A stretch of DNA of 64,000 nucleotides. Origin: UMGS1002 sp964570825. GTDB taxonomy: Bacteria; Bacillota; Clostridia; Oscillospirales; CAG-272. Location of the stretch: positions 1 through 64,000 of the forward strand of contig CAZMZJ010000008.1 of NCBI GenBank assembly GCA_964570825.1, written 5' to 3'. The notes beneath the pieces were generated by a model. The model saw only the letters and a list, made by a program, of their open reading frames with translations. It was not told where the DNA came from and searched no databases. Numbering within the stretch: the stretch's first letter is position 1; each line of letters starts with the position of its first letter. Both the position numbers and the translations under genes were made by a program. Below, piece after piece: positions 25,029 through 33,965 of this stretch.

Positions 25029-25703
25029 ATGGCAAGATATACCGGTCCTGCATGCAAAGTCTGCCGCAGAGAAGGAGTAAAGCTTTTCCTTAAAGGCGAC
25101 CGTTGCACATCAGGCAAATGCGCGCTTGATTCCAAGCGTGGTTCTACAGCTCCCGGACAGCATGGCGCAGAACAAAAGAAGCAGAGAGAATACGGCATGC
25201 ACCTTCGCGAGAAGCAGAAGGCAAGAAGATACTACGGTGTGCTTGAAAGACAGTTTGTAACATACTTTGACGAGGCATCGCGTCACAAGGGACAGACAGG
25301 TCTTAACCTTCTTATCACACTTGAGCGCCGCCTCGATAATGTAGTATACAGAATGGGCATGGCATCCTCACGCAAGGAAGCGCGCCAGCTTATTCTTCAT
25401 GAGCATGTTCTCCTTAACGGCAAGAAGGTTAATATTCCTTCGATACTTGTTAAAGCGGGAGATGTTATTTCAATAAGCGAAAAATTCAAGGAATCCAAAA
25501 AGTTCCTCGGCACAAAGAAGGTCGTTGACGAAAAAGAGTATGTAAATGCCGGCCTTGTTGATAATTTCCGCAGTGCTACTGTTCCGAAGTGGCTTGTAGT
25601 CGACAAAGAGAAGGTAACTGCAAAGGTTCTGTCGCTTCCGGCAAGAGATGATATCGATATGGATATCAACGAACAGCTTATCGTCGAGTTTTATTCCAAG
25701 TAA
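25029..25703 (+). CDS. rpsD: Ribosomal protein S4, zinc-binding form
   Basis: Assembly-initiating 16S rRNA-binding protein; S4 is also a translational repressor of the alpha operon in several bacteria. The N-terminus keeps the zinc-site cysteines (CKVC and later CTSGKC), then the S4 RNA-binding fold with LERRLDNVVYRMGMASSRKE. At 224 residues it is about 15 longer than average, mainly in the region 145-175. CGGAGGT precedes the ATG. Confidence 0.97.
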   Translation: MARYTGPACKVCRREGVKLFLKGDRCTSGKCALDSKRGSTAPGQHGAEQKKQREYGMHLREKQKARRYYGVLERQFVTYFDEASRHKGQTGLNLLITLERRLDNVVYRMGMASSRKEARQLILHEHVLLNGKKVNIPSILVKAGDVISISEKFKESKKFLGTKKVVDEKEYVNAGLVDNFRSATVPKWLVVDKEKVTAKVLSLPARDDIDMDINEQLIVEFYSK

Positions 25704-25816
25704 TATTCCGAAGGATTTGCCGAAACATAGGGCTTCCGCGCGGATATTGTGGAAAGCCCGGCAAAAACAGCAGTTTTTATGCGACCCGAATAATATTATA
25801 GGAGGATTTATTTGGA

Positions 25817-26791
25817 ATGATAGAGATAGAGAAGCCCAATATCACAACCGTCAACTTAAGTGAAGACGGCAGATGCGGCAAGTTCATCGTGGAGCCGCTG
25901 GAGCGGGGGTACGGCATAACTCTGGGTAATTCACTCCGGAGAGTTTTGCTCAGCTCGCTTCCCGGCGTTGCGGTGACGAGCGTCAAGATCGACGGTGTTC
26001 TCCATGAATTTTCAACAATCCCCGGAGTTAAAGAGGATGTTACTGAGATAATCCTCAATATCAAAGGAATTACGGCAAAACTGCATACAAACTCGCCGAA
26101 GACTGTCATTCTTGACATAACCGGCGAACGCGATATCACAGCAGGCGATATCAAGCAGGATGCCGATATAGAGATACTCAATCCCGAACATCATATTGCG
26201 ACTATCGGCGAGAACGAGAGACTTTATATGGAACTTACCTTTGATCACGGTCGCGGATATGTTTCACAGGAGCGCAACAAGCAGATCCACAGCGCACAGC
26301 TCGGACAGAATGTAAGCGCACCTATTGGAACGATTTACACCGATTCGATTTACACACCGGTTTATAGTGTTAACTATACGGTTGAAAACACCCGTGTCGG
26401 AAACATTACTGACCTTGATAAGCTGACTCTTGAAGTTCTCACGAACGGAACGATAACAGCAAAAGAAGCGATTTCACTTGGAGCCAAGATTCTCAACGAG
26501 CATCTCAACTTGTTTGTGGATTTGTCTGATGAAGCAAAGAAGGCCGAAATAATGGTCGAAAGAGAAGAGACCATCAAGGAAAAAGTCCTTGAGATGACCA
26601 TTGAGGAGCTTGACATGTCGGTACGCAGTTTCAACTGTCTGAAACGTGCCGGCATCGATACGGTCGAAGACCTGACGAAGCGTACCGAGGCGGATATGAT
26701 TAAAGTTCGCAACCTCGGCAAGAAGTCGCTTGAGGAAGTAATACAGAAACTGCATTCGCTCGGACTCGACCTTAAAAAGGAAGAGGAATAA
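25817..26791 (+). CDS. rpoA: RNA polymerase alpha subunit
   Basis: Assembles the core RNA polymerase and contacts upstream promoter DNA and activators. The 324-residue product has the N-terminal dimerisation domain (FIVEPLERGYGITLGNSLRR near 17-36) and, after a linker, the C-terminal domain (MTIEELDMSVRSFNCLKRAG to KSLEEVIQKLHSLGL). TAGGAGG precedes the ATG. A 113-bp spacer after rpsD contains a GGGCTT...AAGCCC hairpin without a T-tract. Confidence 0.98.
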   Translation: MIEIEKPNITTVNLSEDGRCGKFIVEPLERGYGITLGNSLRRVLLSSLPGVAVTSVKIDGVLHEFSTIPGVKEDVTEIILNIKGITAKLHTNSPKTVILDITGERDITAGDIKQDADIEILNPEHHIATIGENERLYMELTFDHGRGYVSQERNKQIHSAQLGQNVSAPIGTIYTDSIYTPVYSVNYTVENTRVGNITDLDKLTLEVLTNGTITAKEAISLGAKILNEHLNLFVDLSDEAKKAEIMVEREETIKEKVLEMTIEELDMSVRSFNCLKRAGIDTVEDLTKRTEADMIKVRNLGKKSLEEVIQKLHSLGLDLKKEEE

Positions 26792-26858
26792 TCCGGCGGA
26801 ATGCTGAACGCAAAACAAAGCCTTAACTCAGAGAATCACCAGAAGGAGGGAATTTATA

Positions 26859-27209
26859 ATGCCCGGAACAAGAAAACTCGGCAGAACGACTGCTCATAGA
26901 CAGTCTATGCTCCGTGGACTCGTAACTTTGCTGTTAGAAAACGGACAGGTCGAGACCACTCTTGCAAGAGCTAAAGAAGTTCGTTCCGCAGCGGAAAAAA
27001 TGATCACGCTCGGAAAGATGAATACATTGGCCAGCCGCCGTGCCGCACTCGCATATATAACAAAAGAAGATGTTGTTTCCAAACTGTTCAGCGAACTTGC
27101 ACCTAAGTACGCCGGCAGAAACGGTGGTTACACACAGATTTTCAAGCTTGGTCCTCGCAAGGGCGACTCGGCAGATATGGCGATTGTGCGCCTTATCGAT
27201 GAAAAGTAA
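26859..27209 (+). CDS. rplQ: Ribosomal protein L17
   Basis: Last gene of the cluster; L17 lies near the tunnel exit. The 116-residue product starts MPGTRKLGRTTAHRQSMLRG and ends with RKGDSADMAIVRLIDEK, all standard. AAGGAGGG precedes the ATG. A strong bidirectional terminator follows. Genes that often come next in Firmicutes (ecfA, truA, rplM) are not here. Confidence 0.98.
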   Translation: MPGTRKLGRTTAHRQSMLRGLVTLLLENGQVETTLARAKEVRSAAEKMITLGKMNTLASRRAALAYITKEDVVSKLFSELAPKYAGRNGGYTQIFKLGPRKGDSADMAIVRLIDEK

Positions 27210-27233
27210 ATCAACACAAAGTAATTAAAAAGG

Positions 27234-27268
27234 CCGCCGCAGGTTCTTTGAACCTGCGGCGGTTTGTT
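27234..27268. terminator. Terminator at the end of the S10-alpha cluster
   Basis: A 13-bp GC-rich stem (27234-27246 with 27250-27262) and TTT loop, followed by TTTGTT on the plus strand and a T-run on the minus strand (complement of AAAAA at 27227-27231). It can serve both rplQ and the convergent cysteine desulfurase gene. Confidence 0.9.
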
Positions 27269-27375
27269 ATATCCTATACTTGAGATGAGCGTTATTAAGA
27301 TGTATCAACGCTCCAAAAATCAAGTGAGGTTTTGAGCGAGCTTCCGACAGTAATTTAATTTATTGTATTTACAAA

Positions 27376-28527
27376 TTACCCCTGTGCGATGTTCTTAACC
27401 TCACGCCAAAGGGCTTCAACATCTTTTATCGTGTTATAAATACTAAAGCTTGCGCGAACGGCTCCGTAAGCCGGAGTATTAAGCGTCTTATGTCCAACGG
27501 GGCAGCAATGGAAACCGCAGCGAACGCATATTTCTTTCTTATCAAGCTCGCGTCCTATTTTATCTGAAGGAATGTCTTTTACGTTGAATAAAAGCACGGT
27601 TCCGGAATAATCAGGGGCGTATATAGTCACTCCCTTGACGGAAGAGAGCATATCGAAGAGCGAATTCCAGAGAAGGCTGATGTTTGCGCGTATATTAAGA
27701 ATGCCTGTTTTGTTGACAGTTTTTATTCCTTCGCAAAGACCGGCGATCGCGGGAACAGCAAGAGTGCCGGTTTCATAACGCTCCGGCGAGAAGTCCGGCA
27801 TTAAGCCTTCAAGAGAATTTACCCCGTTCCCGCCTTCTGTTAGCGTAAACAGCTTGACATCTGTGTTAAGGGCGAGGATTCCGCTGCCCTGAGGACCGAG
27901 AAGTCCTTTATGTCCGGGAACACAAAGTGCATTGATATTCATTCGTTTCATGTCAATTGGTATGTGTCCGGCAGACTGTGCAGCGTCGAGCGCAAAAAAC
28001 AAACCGCGGCGGCGGCATAAAGCTCCTATTTCCTGAATTGGAAGCGTAAAGGAGCAGATATTTGATGAGTGGCAGCATATAAGCATTCGGGTATTAGGCT
28101 TTATCAAGCCGGAAATTGCAGAGCAGACAAGGTTGTGGTTGCGGCTCCGAATGGCATCCTGTACGAAAGTCGGGAATATATCGTAAGATATAAAGCCTTC
28201 TTCTGCCATTTGAAAGATTGGTCGGAAAACCGAATTATGCTCAAGATCGCTTATTAAAACATGGTCTCCGCGTCGGAGAACCCCTTTTATTACTATATTT
28301 AGAGCATGAGTTGTGTTAAGAGTAAATACTATATTTTCAGGTTCGCCGCATCCGAAAAATTCTGAAGCCACCTCGCGGCATTCAAATACTTTTTCGGCAG
28401 CAGCCATCGAAAGCGAGTGTGCACCGCGTCCCGGATTGCCGCAGTAATTTTTAAGGCAATTCATCACCTCATTGCATACGGTTTCGGGCTTTGGAAAACT
28501 TGTCGCTGCATTATCAAGATATATCAC
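27376..28527 (-). CDS. Cysteine desulfurase family protein (class V aminotransferase)
   Basis: PLP enzyme predicted to take sulfur (or selenium) from cysteine (or selenocysteine). The protein starts IYLDNAATSFPKPETV, shows the PLP-binding lysine in VPGHKGLLGPQGSG, and has the catalytic cysteine region VRCGFHCCPVGHK near the C-terminus. The start is GTG at 28527, whose last bases overlap the stop of the DUF3343 gene (GTGA), giving 383 residues; a longer frame upstream merely runs through that gene. Coupling to DUF3343, a small sulfur/selenium-carrier-like protein, is typical of Clostridia and suggests a dedicated donor-acceptor pair. Confidence 0.88.
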   Translation of the reverse strand: MIYLDNAATSFPKPETVCNEVMNCLKNYCGNPGRGAHSLSMAAAEKVFECREVASEFFGCGEPENIVFTLNTTHALNIVIKGVLRRGDHVLISDLEHNSVFRPIFQMAEEGFISYDIFPTFVQDAIRSRNHNLVCSAISGLIKPNTRMLICCHSSNICSFTLPIQEIGALCRRRGLFFALDAAQSAGHIPIDMKRMNINALCVPGHKGLLGPQGSGILALNTDVKLFTLTEGGNGVNSLEGLMPDFSPERYETGTLAVPAIAGLCEGIKTVNKTGILNIRANISLLWNSLFDMLSSVKGVTIYAPDYSGTVLLFNVKDIPSDKIGRELDKKEICVRCGFHCCPVGHKTLNTPAYGAVRASFSIYNTIKDVEALWREVKNIAQG

Positions 28528-28757
28528 ATAAAGCCGCCCCCATTCACATATCGGGTGACCTTGATGCCGGATGAATTCATGACTGCATGAACATTCGAAT
28601 CCTGATTGCACGCATATTCAAGACCGTAAGCGCAGCCGCGCTTTGTGACTGATGAATCAAGCTTAACAACAGTTGCAGGAATAGCGGATGCAGCAAGAGC
28701 TTTCTGCGCTTTTATGGCTATTGTCAGCGAGCCGATAACGGCTGTACAGTTATACAT
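28524..28757 (-). CDS. DUF3343 putative sulfur/selenium carrier-like protein
   Basis: A 77-residue protein of the DUF3343 family. It shows GSLTIAIKAQKALAASAIPA and the cysteine-containing RGCAYGLEYACNQD, with conserved cysteines that could carry persulfide. The ATG at 28757 is chosen because GGAGG is 8 nt upstream; a TTG two codons earlier is too close to that site. The stop overlaps the GTG start of the cysteine desulfurase. It lies 56 bp after ylbJ. Function is inferred from the partner enzyme. Confidence 0.8.
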   Translation of the reverse strand: MYNCTAVIGSLTIAIKAQKALAASAIPATVVKLDSSVTKRGCAYGLEYACNQDSNVHAVMNSSGIKVTRYVNGGGFM

Positions 28758-28813
28758 TTTCAAGGCCTCCTTTCAGTTATAACTGATCGGTCCTAATGTC
28801 AATATATGACGAT

Positions 28814-29932
28814 TTAATTCCATATGTGTCTGTTTTGTATGGCTTTTATCACCGCTCCGGAAAGAGCGGCGACAAATGTTATTAGTACTGCTGTTATGAA
28901 ATACTTCTGCACGCCTGATATGTATGCAGAACTGACGGCACTTTTAGCGGTTGATAGGAATTGCGGAAAAGCTATGCAGATAATAAACATGATCAGCGAG
29001 TTCAAAAGCCCGTGAATTAGTTTTGCCGCAAAATAACCCCGAAAATTCAGTCCTTTCCCGGCGCAGACTGATAATATTTGAAGGTGAACCGAGATTCCGG
29101 ACCATCCGACAATAAACGCCGTCAGGCAGACGCCTGCGGTATTAAGGCCAAGAGATGATGATGTGCTAACGCCACAAGACAGTTCTACAATTCCATAGAT
29201 AAAAGCGGTCAGCGGCGGCGGACATTTAAAGGCCGCAAGCAGCTGCGAGAGGCAGCCTAAAATGGCAGAGAAAAAAACAACATAAGCGCAAATTATCAGC
29301 ATACTGTTTGCTGCGCGCGTCACAGAATCAGTAAATACATTGATACTACGGGGATATATTCTGATATTGTGATCATTATCCGTTTGTAATTTTGGGCAGA
29401 AAAAACGCTGGGCAGCGCCGATAATGAATGCGTTGATAAGTGTTACAATATACAGGGTTATTCCGAGCTTCCGGCAGAAATATAGTGATACTCCCACAGC
29501 GTTTATCAGGTAAGCTGAGCTTGGGTTATTGCAGAATGTGAGAAGGCGTGAAGCCTCTTTTTTATTAATCAGACCCTGATCAAGCAGAGCGACAGCAGTA
29601 CGGGCGCCAATAGGGAAACCGCAGAATGCTCCGAGCAGCACCGCGCAGGAGGATACTCCGGATATGCCGAAAATCCATCCAAGGGGCCTGTCAAGGAATC
29701 TTCCCAAAATATCCCCAAGCCCGCTTAAGACAATCAGCTCGGAGATAACCATGAAAGGGAAAAGCGCCGGAATGACGGTTCGGACGCACAACTTTAATCC
29801 GTTTCCGATATATTCGATCGCGATATCAGAATTTCGGAGAATTAAGATCAGCGAGAATCCGCACAAAAAAATAAACACAGACTGCCCCGGCGAGGGGAGA
29901 GACAGACGTGCACGGCTCCTTTGAACAGTCAT
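28814..29932 (-). CDS. ylbJ: Sporulation integral membrane protein YlbJ
   Basis: Polytopic membrane protein of 372 residues with nucleoside-recognition (Gate) domain features, required for spore cortex formation in Bacillus, where it is made in the mother cell under SigE. The conserved stretches VIPALFPFMVISELIVLSG and GAFCGFPIGARTA are present, with many further hydrophobic segments. It is divergent from yqfC with only 71 bp between the start codons. No confident SigE promoter could be picked out by eye. Confidence 0.88.
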   Translation of the reverse strand: MTVQRSRARLSLPSPGQSVFIFLCGFSLILILRNSDIAIEYIGNGLKLCVRTVIPALFPFMVISELIVLSGLGDILGRFLDRPLGWIFGISGVSSCAVLLGAFCGFPIGARTAVALLDQGLINKKEASRLLTFCNNPSSAYLINAVGVSLYFCRKLGITLYIVTLINAFIIGAAQRFFCPKLQTDNDHNIRIYPRSINVFTDSVTRAANSMLIICAYVVFFSAILGCLSQLLAAFKCPPPLTAFIYGIVELSCGVSTSSSLGLNTAGVCLTAFIVGWSGISVHLQILSVCAGKGLNFRGYFAAKLIHGLLNSLIMFIICIAFPQFLSTAKSAVSSAYISGVQKYFITAVLITFVAALSGAVIKAIQNRHIWN

Positions 29933-30003
29933 TTTACGTGATCCTCCGGCATAGATATTTATAGATAAATGTAATAAATAATATGCTCCGACGGAGGGAA
30001 TCT

Positions 30004-30327
30004 ATGAGAGACAAAAAAGATGATGAGCATAAAAAAAACCGGATGAATTTAATGGAGCGTATTGGCGCAAAGCTCGATATTCCGATGGATGTATTTAATA
30101 GTATTCATATTGAGCTCCGAGGAAGAAACAACCTGACAGTGAGAGGCTGCCGTAAAATTCTGCGATATACAACCGAGGAAGTACGGCTGCTTCTTAACGG
30201 AGTCACGCTTATTGTATGCGGGGAGCAATTATATTGCACAGCATATCACAGCAATACTGTCGAAATTGACGGTATTATCGATTCGATAAGTTTTTGCCCG
30301 CCTTCAGGCGCGGATAAACGAAACTGA
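30004..30327 (+). CDS. yqfC: Sporulation protein YqfC (YabP/YqfC family)
   Basis: Small protein of about 107 residues in the YabP/YqfC family, linked to mother-cell stages of sporulation. The typical pattern is seen in IHIELRGRNNLTVRGCRKIL and the following short beta-rich half. The ATG at 30004 lies 6 nt after GGAGGG; an in-frame ATG at 29983 precedes that site and is rejected. yqfD follows 24 bp later, the conserved pairing. Confidence 0.9.
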   Translation: MRDKKDDEHKKNRMNLMERIGAKLDIPMDVFNSIHIELRGRNNLTVRGCRKILRYTTEEVRLLLNGVTLIVCGEQLYCTAYHSNTVEIDGIIDSISFCPPSGADKRN

Positions 30328-30351
30328 GCATTTTTTGAACCGGGGGTAAAA

Positions 30352-31533
30352 ATGAAACTAATTTACTTTTTCTGCGGCGGCTGCAGACTCTGCGCCGCAC
30401 CGTATGAGGCAGAGAAAATTCTTAATATCTGTTTGCATTACAGATTTGTTTACCGCAATATGAAGCGCAGCAAGGATTTCTTCACTCTCGAATGTTCTAT
30501 GTATACCGCCAATATGCTGTGCAGTGTTTGCGAAAAGTACGGTATTGCAATAAAGGTCATTGAAAAGTACGGATTGCCGGATGTTTTTATTCGTTACCGA
30601 AAGCGGATTGGAATACTTGCAGGTTTCATTATTTCCGCAGTTCTTATAATATGGTCGGAACAGTTTGTCTGGGATATACGCGTAAAAGGATGCGAGAATA
30701 TTGATGAAATTATTGTAAAAAAAGAGTTGAGCGACCAGAATTTCAGGCTTGGAACGTATATTCCCGGAATAGATATTGACATGATAGAGAACCGCGTGTT
30801 AATCTATTCGCAGGATATTGCATGGATCTCAATTAACATGAAGGGAAGCGTAGCTTATGTTGAAATCAGAGAAAAGACCGCTGAACCTGAGAAAAAGAGC
30901 GACAGGCCGGCTAATCTGATAGCTTTATGGGATGGCATGATAGAGGCAATCGAGGCGACTGAAGGAAATATCATGGTGAAAGTTGGACAGCATGTCAGAA
31001 AAGGAGAGCTTCTTGTCAGCGGAGTATACGACAGCAATGTGTGGGGCTACCGTTATACCCGTGCCGCCGGGAACGTTTATGCGCGGACTGTGCGCGAAAT
31101 ACACGTTGAAATACCTCTTTATTATGAGGAAAGACGCTACAGCGGCGAAGAATACAGCGAAATCACGCTGTTTTTTTTCTCAAAGCCAATAAAACTTTAC
31201 AGAAACACTGGATTTTTAGTGGGTACATATGATACAATATGTAAGGAAGAGAACATTTGTCTTTTTGACGGAACCAGGATTCCGTTGACTGTTATAACGA
31301 CAATCAACAGATGGTACACATGCGAAACATTGAAGCGTGATACAAATACCGCGATGGAACTTGCGTATGATAAGCTTGACGTCGAACTCGCAAAATTTTT
31401 GTCGGACGGTGCCGTTCTGCTCGGTAAAAATATTACATGGACGATTACAGACGACACATATGTTCTCGACTGCACGGCGACACTGATCGAAAATATTGCC
31501 GGAATCGCTGAATTTGATGTTTCGGAAAAATAG
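30352..31533 (+). CDS. yqfD: Sporulation protein YqfD
   Basis: Membrane-anchored sporulation protein; 393 residues, close to the usual length. A hydrophobic segment near 80-100 (IGILAGFIISAVLIIWSEQF) precedes a long extracytoplasmic region with the family's beta-rich repeats, such as WISINMKGSVAYVEIREK. In Bacillus the yqfC-yqfD-phoH order is conserved, as here. The phoH gene begins 8 bp after its stop. Confidence 0.9.
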   Translation: MKLIYFFCGGCRLCAAPYEAEKILNICLHYRFVYRNMKRSKDFFTLECSMYTANMLCSVCEKYGIAIKVIEKYGLPDVFIRYRKRIGILAGFIISAVLIIWSEQFVWDIRVKGCENIDEIIVKKELSDQNFRLGTYIPGIDIDMIENRVLIYSQDIAWISINMKGSVAYVEIREKTAEPEKKSDRPANLIALWDGMIEAIEATEGNIMVKVGQHVRKGELLVSGVYDSNVWGYRYTRAAGNVYARTVREIHVEIPLYYEERRYSGEEYSEITLFFFSKPIKLYRNTGFLVGTYDTICKEENICLFDGTRIPLTVITTINRWYTCETLKRDTNTAMELAYDKLDVELAKFLSDGAVLLGKNITWTITDDTYVLDCTATLIENIAGIAEFDVSEK

Positions 31534-31541
31534 AGGTTTTG

Positions 31542-32570
31542 ATGAAACAGAAAACAGTAATATTTGATACGAGCGAACAGATTTCAAGAGTATTCGGCGC
31601 GTTTGACGAGAACACGCGGGCGGTTGAAAAAGAATTTGGGGTAACAATAAACAACCGTATATCGGACAACGAGGAAACTGTGACTGTAAGCGGAGGAACA
31701 GATGAAGCCGTTGAGATGGCGGCAAAAGTCATATCATTCCTCAAACGTATGGCGGAGTACGAGGAGACAATTTCCGAGCAGTCGGTGCGTTACCTGATTG
31801 ATACAGTAAGAAACGGCAGGGAAGACGAACTCTCGGATTTTGGAGATGATTGCCTTTGCGTAACGACCAAAGGACGACCGATTAAAGCAAAAACAGTCGG
31901 ACAGAAGCAGTATGTTGAAAAAATTAAAAAAAATACAATTACTCTTGGTGTCGGACCTGCCGGAACCGGAAAGACTTTTCTCGCGGTCGCGATGGCCGTC
32001 AAAGCACTGCGTGACAAGCAGGTAAGCAGGATAATATTGACGCGCCCCGCAATTGAAGCAGGAGAAAAACTCGGGTATCTGCCAGGCGATCTTCAGAGCA
32101 AGATCGATCCATATCTTCGTCCGCTTTACGATGCGCTTTACGAGATGATAGGGGTTGAAAATTTTGCGCGGCTTCGCGAAAAACAGACTATTGAAATCGC
32201 CCCTCTCGCGTATATGCGCGGACGCACTCTCGACGATTCCTTTATAATTCTTGATGAAGCTCAGAACTCCACGCCGGAGCAGATGAAAATGTTTCTTACC
32301 CGTCTTGGCTTCAATTCAAAAGCGGTCGTAACCGGAGACCTGACACAAACAGACCTGCCTCACGGGCAGAGGAGCGGGCTCGCTCAGGCTGTTAAAATTC
32401 TGAACGGAATTGACGATATCGCCGTTCATACTTTTACAGAGCGCGATGTGGTGCGCCATAGGCTTGTTCAAAAAATCATCCTTGCTTATGAGAAGTATGA
32501 AAAAGATATAAGCCGCAGCGCTCCGACGGTGGCCAGATATATAAAGCTGAAGGGAAGCGGAAAACACTGA
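31542..32570 (+). CDS. phoH: PhoH family ATPase
   Basis: Cytosolic P-loop ATPase, probably an RNA-related helicase-like factor. Motifs: Walker A GPAGTGKTF, and Walker B with ILDEAQNSTPEQMKMFLTR. An N-terminal KH-like portion precedes the ATPase domain. The ATG at 31542 follows AGAGGTTTTG; the 342-residue length is typical. It lies upstream of ybeY, as in most Firmicutes; pgpH, which often lies between them, is absent. Confidence 0.95.
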   Translation: MKQKTVIFDTSEQISRVFGAFDENTRAVEKEFGVTINNRISDNEETVTVSGGTDEAVEMAAKVISFLKRMAEYEETISEQSVRYLIDTVRNGREDELSDFGDDCLCVTTKGRPIKAKTVGQKQYVEKIKKNTITLGVGPAGTGKTFLAVAMAVKALRDKQVSRIILTRPAIEAGEKLGYLPGDLQSKIDPYLRPLYDALYEMIGVENFARLREKQTIEIAPLAYMRGRTLDDSFIILDEAQNSTPEQMKMFLTRLGFNSKAVVTGDLTQTDLPHGQRSGLAQAVKILNGIDDIAVHTFTERDVVRHRLVQKIILAYEKYEKDISRSAPTVARYIKLKGSGKH

Positions 32571-32571
32571 T

Positions 32572-33045
32572 ATGAAAATCAGAATTTATTTTGAAAACAT
32601 GCAGAACAAGCTTCCGGCATGCTACTCGCTGAAAATTCTTATGAGACATGCCGTTGAGGCAACACTAAGGTATGAGAATATCACAAGAGACACCGAAATA
32701 TCAATCACTTTCGTTGACAACGCTGAGATCAGAAAACTTAATTTGCTTTACCGGTCGAAAGACAAGGCTACCGATGTACTTTCGTTCCCACTTGAGGAGA
32801 ACGCGGAATGTTCAGGTGACAGCGGAACGCTGGTGCTCGGGGATATTGTGATATCTCTCGAGCGTGCGAAGGCGCAGGCGGCTGAGTACGGTCATAGTTA
32901 TGAACGCGAAGCGGCGTTCCTTTGCGTTCATTCCATGCTGCACCTGCTCGGATATGACCATGAGAAGAGCGAGGCGGACGACATGGATATGCGAAGAAGA
33001 CAAAGGGAAATTATGGAGTCGATAGGACTTGGAGTGAAACAGTGA
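32572..33045 (+). CDS. ybeY: rRNA maturation endoribonuclease YbeY
   Basis: Zinc-dependent endoribonuclease for 16S rRNA 3'-end maturation and ribosome quality control. The metal motif HSMLHLLGYDHE (H-x3-H-x5-H) is complete, and KATDVLSFPLEE is the usual upstream motif. 157 residues. It starts 1 nt after the phoH stop and ends 1 nt before era, so it is translationally coupled to both. Confidence 0.95.
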   Translation: MKIRIYFENMQNKLPACYSLKILMRHAVEATLRYENITRDTEISITFVDNAEIRKLNLLYRSKDKATDVLSFPLEENAECSGDSGTLVLGDIVISLERAKAQAAEYGHSYEREAAFLCVHSMLHLLGYDHEKSEADDMDMRRRQREIMESIGLGVKQ

Positions 33046-33046
33046 T

Positions 33047-33931
33047 ATGAGAAAGACTGGATTTATCGCGATTGTGGGCAGGCCTAATGTCGGAAAATCG
33101 ACATTGCTCAATGCAATTCTTGGAGAAAAAGTGGCGATCGTTTCGAATAAGCCGCAGACGACCCGCAACCGGATTACCGGCATACACACAGAAGGTGACT
33201 GTCAGTTTATCTTCATTGATACGCCCGGCATGCACAAGCCGAGAAATCTGCTCGGCGATTTTATGGTTAAGACTGCAGACGAATCCATGAAGGATGCCGA
33301 CGCTGTTATACTTGTCGCCGACGCAGGCAAGCCTATAACCGATATTGAGGAAAATGTAATTGCATATATGAAGGAATCGGGAGCGGGTTCGCTGCTGGCG
33401 CTCAACAAGGTCGATCTTTACCGCCGTGAGCAGATAGCCGAGACAATCTCGGCGTATGCGGCGAAGCATAACTTTGACGCCGTAGTGCCGATATGTGCGA
33501 AAAAAGGCGAAAATGTAAAAGTGTTGCTTGACGAATGCAAACAGTTTCTATCCGAGTCCGACTGGTTTTTCCCGCCGGAAATGGTCACGGATCAGCCGGA
33601 GCGGCAGATTGCTGCTGAAATAATCCGTGAAAAACTGCTACGGACACTCGACAAGGAAATACCTCACGGAGTCGCCGTGGTTATTGAAGATTTCAAAGAT
33701 GAAGACTCGCTTATCAGCATCCGCGCCGAAATATACTGTGAAAAAGAATCTCACAAAGGTATAATTGTCGGCAAAGGAGGGGCGGCGCTTAAGCTTGCCG
33801 GCACATACGCAAGAGAGGATCTTGAAAAGCTTTTCGGCACTAAAGTATATTTGAATCTTTGGGTCAAGGTCAAAGAGAATTGGCGCGATGATGTCGCGGC
33901 GGTAAGCAACTTTGGCTATAAAAAAGAATAA
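33047..33931 (+). CDS. era: Ribosome-assembly GTPase Era
   Basis: GTPase that binds the 3' end of 16S rRNA during 30S assembly. G1 GRPNVGKST, G3 DTPGMHKP and G4 NKVD are present, and the C-terminal KH domain contains IIVGKGGAALKLAG. 294 residues is normal. Placed beside ybeY, with which it acts on the same rRNA end. Confidence 0.97.
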   Translation: MRKTGFIAIVGRPNVGKSTLLNAILGEKVAIVSNKPQTTRNRITGIHTEGDCQFIFIDTPGMHKPRNLLGDFMVKTADESMKDADAVILVADAGKPITDIEENVIAYMKESGAGSLLALNKVDLYRREQIAETISAYAAKHNFDAVVPICAKKGENVKVLLDECKQFLSESDWFFPPEMVTDQPERQIAAEIIREKLLRTLDKEIPHGVAVVIEDFKDEDSLISIRAEIYCEKESHKGIIVGKGGAALKLAGTYAREDLEKLFGTKVYLNLWVKVKENWRDDVAAVSNFGYKKE

Positions 33932-33965
33932 TTTATTTTAAGTATGTCGCAGGAGGCGGCGCAAT

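Noticed and set aside
28764..28813. Promoter for DUF3343 (TTGACA then TATAAC)
   Set aside because: The spacer is only 15 bp and the gene follows ylbJ closely in the same direction, so co-transcription is as likely.
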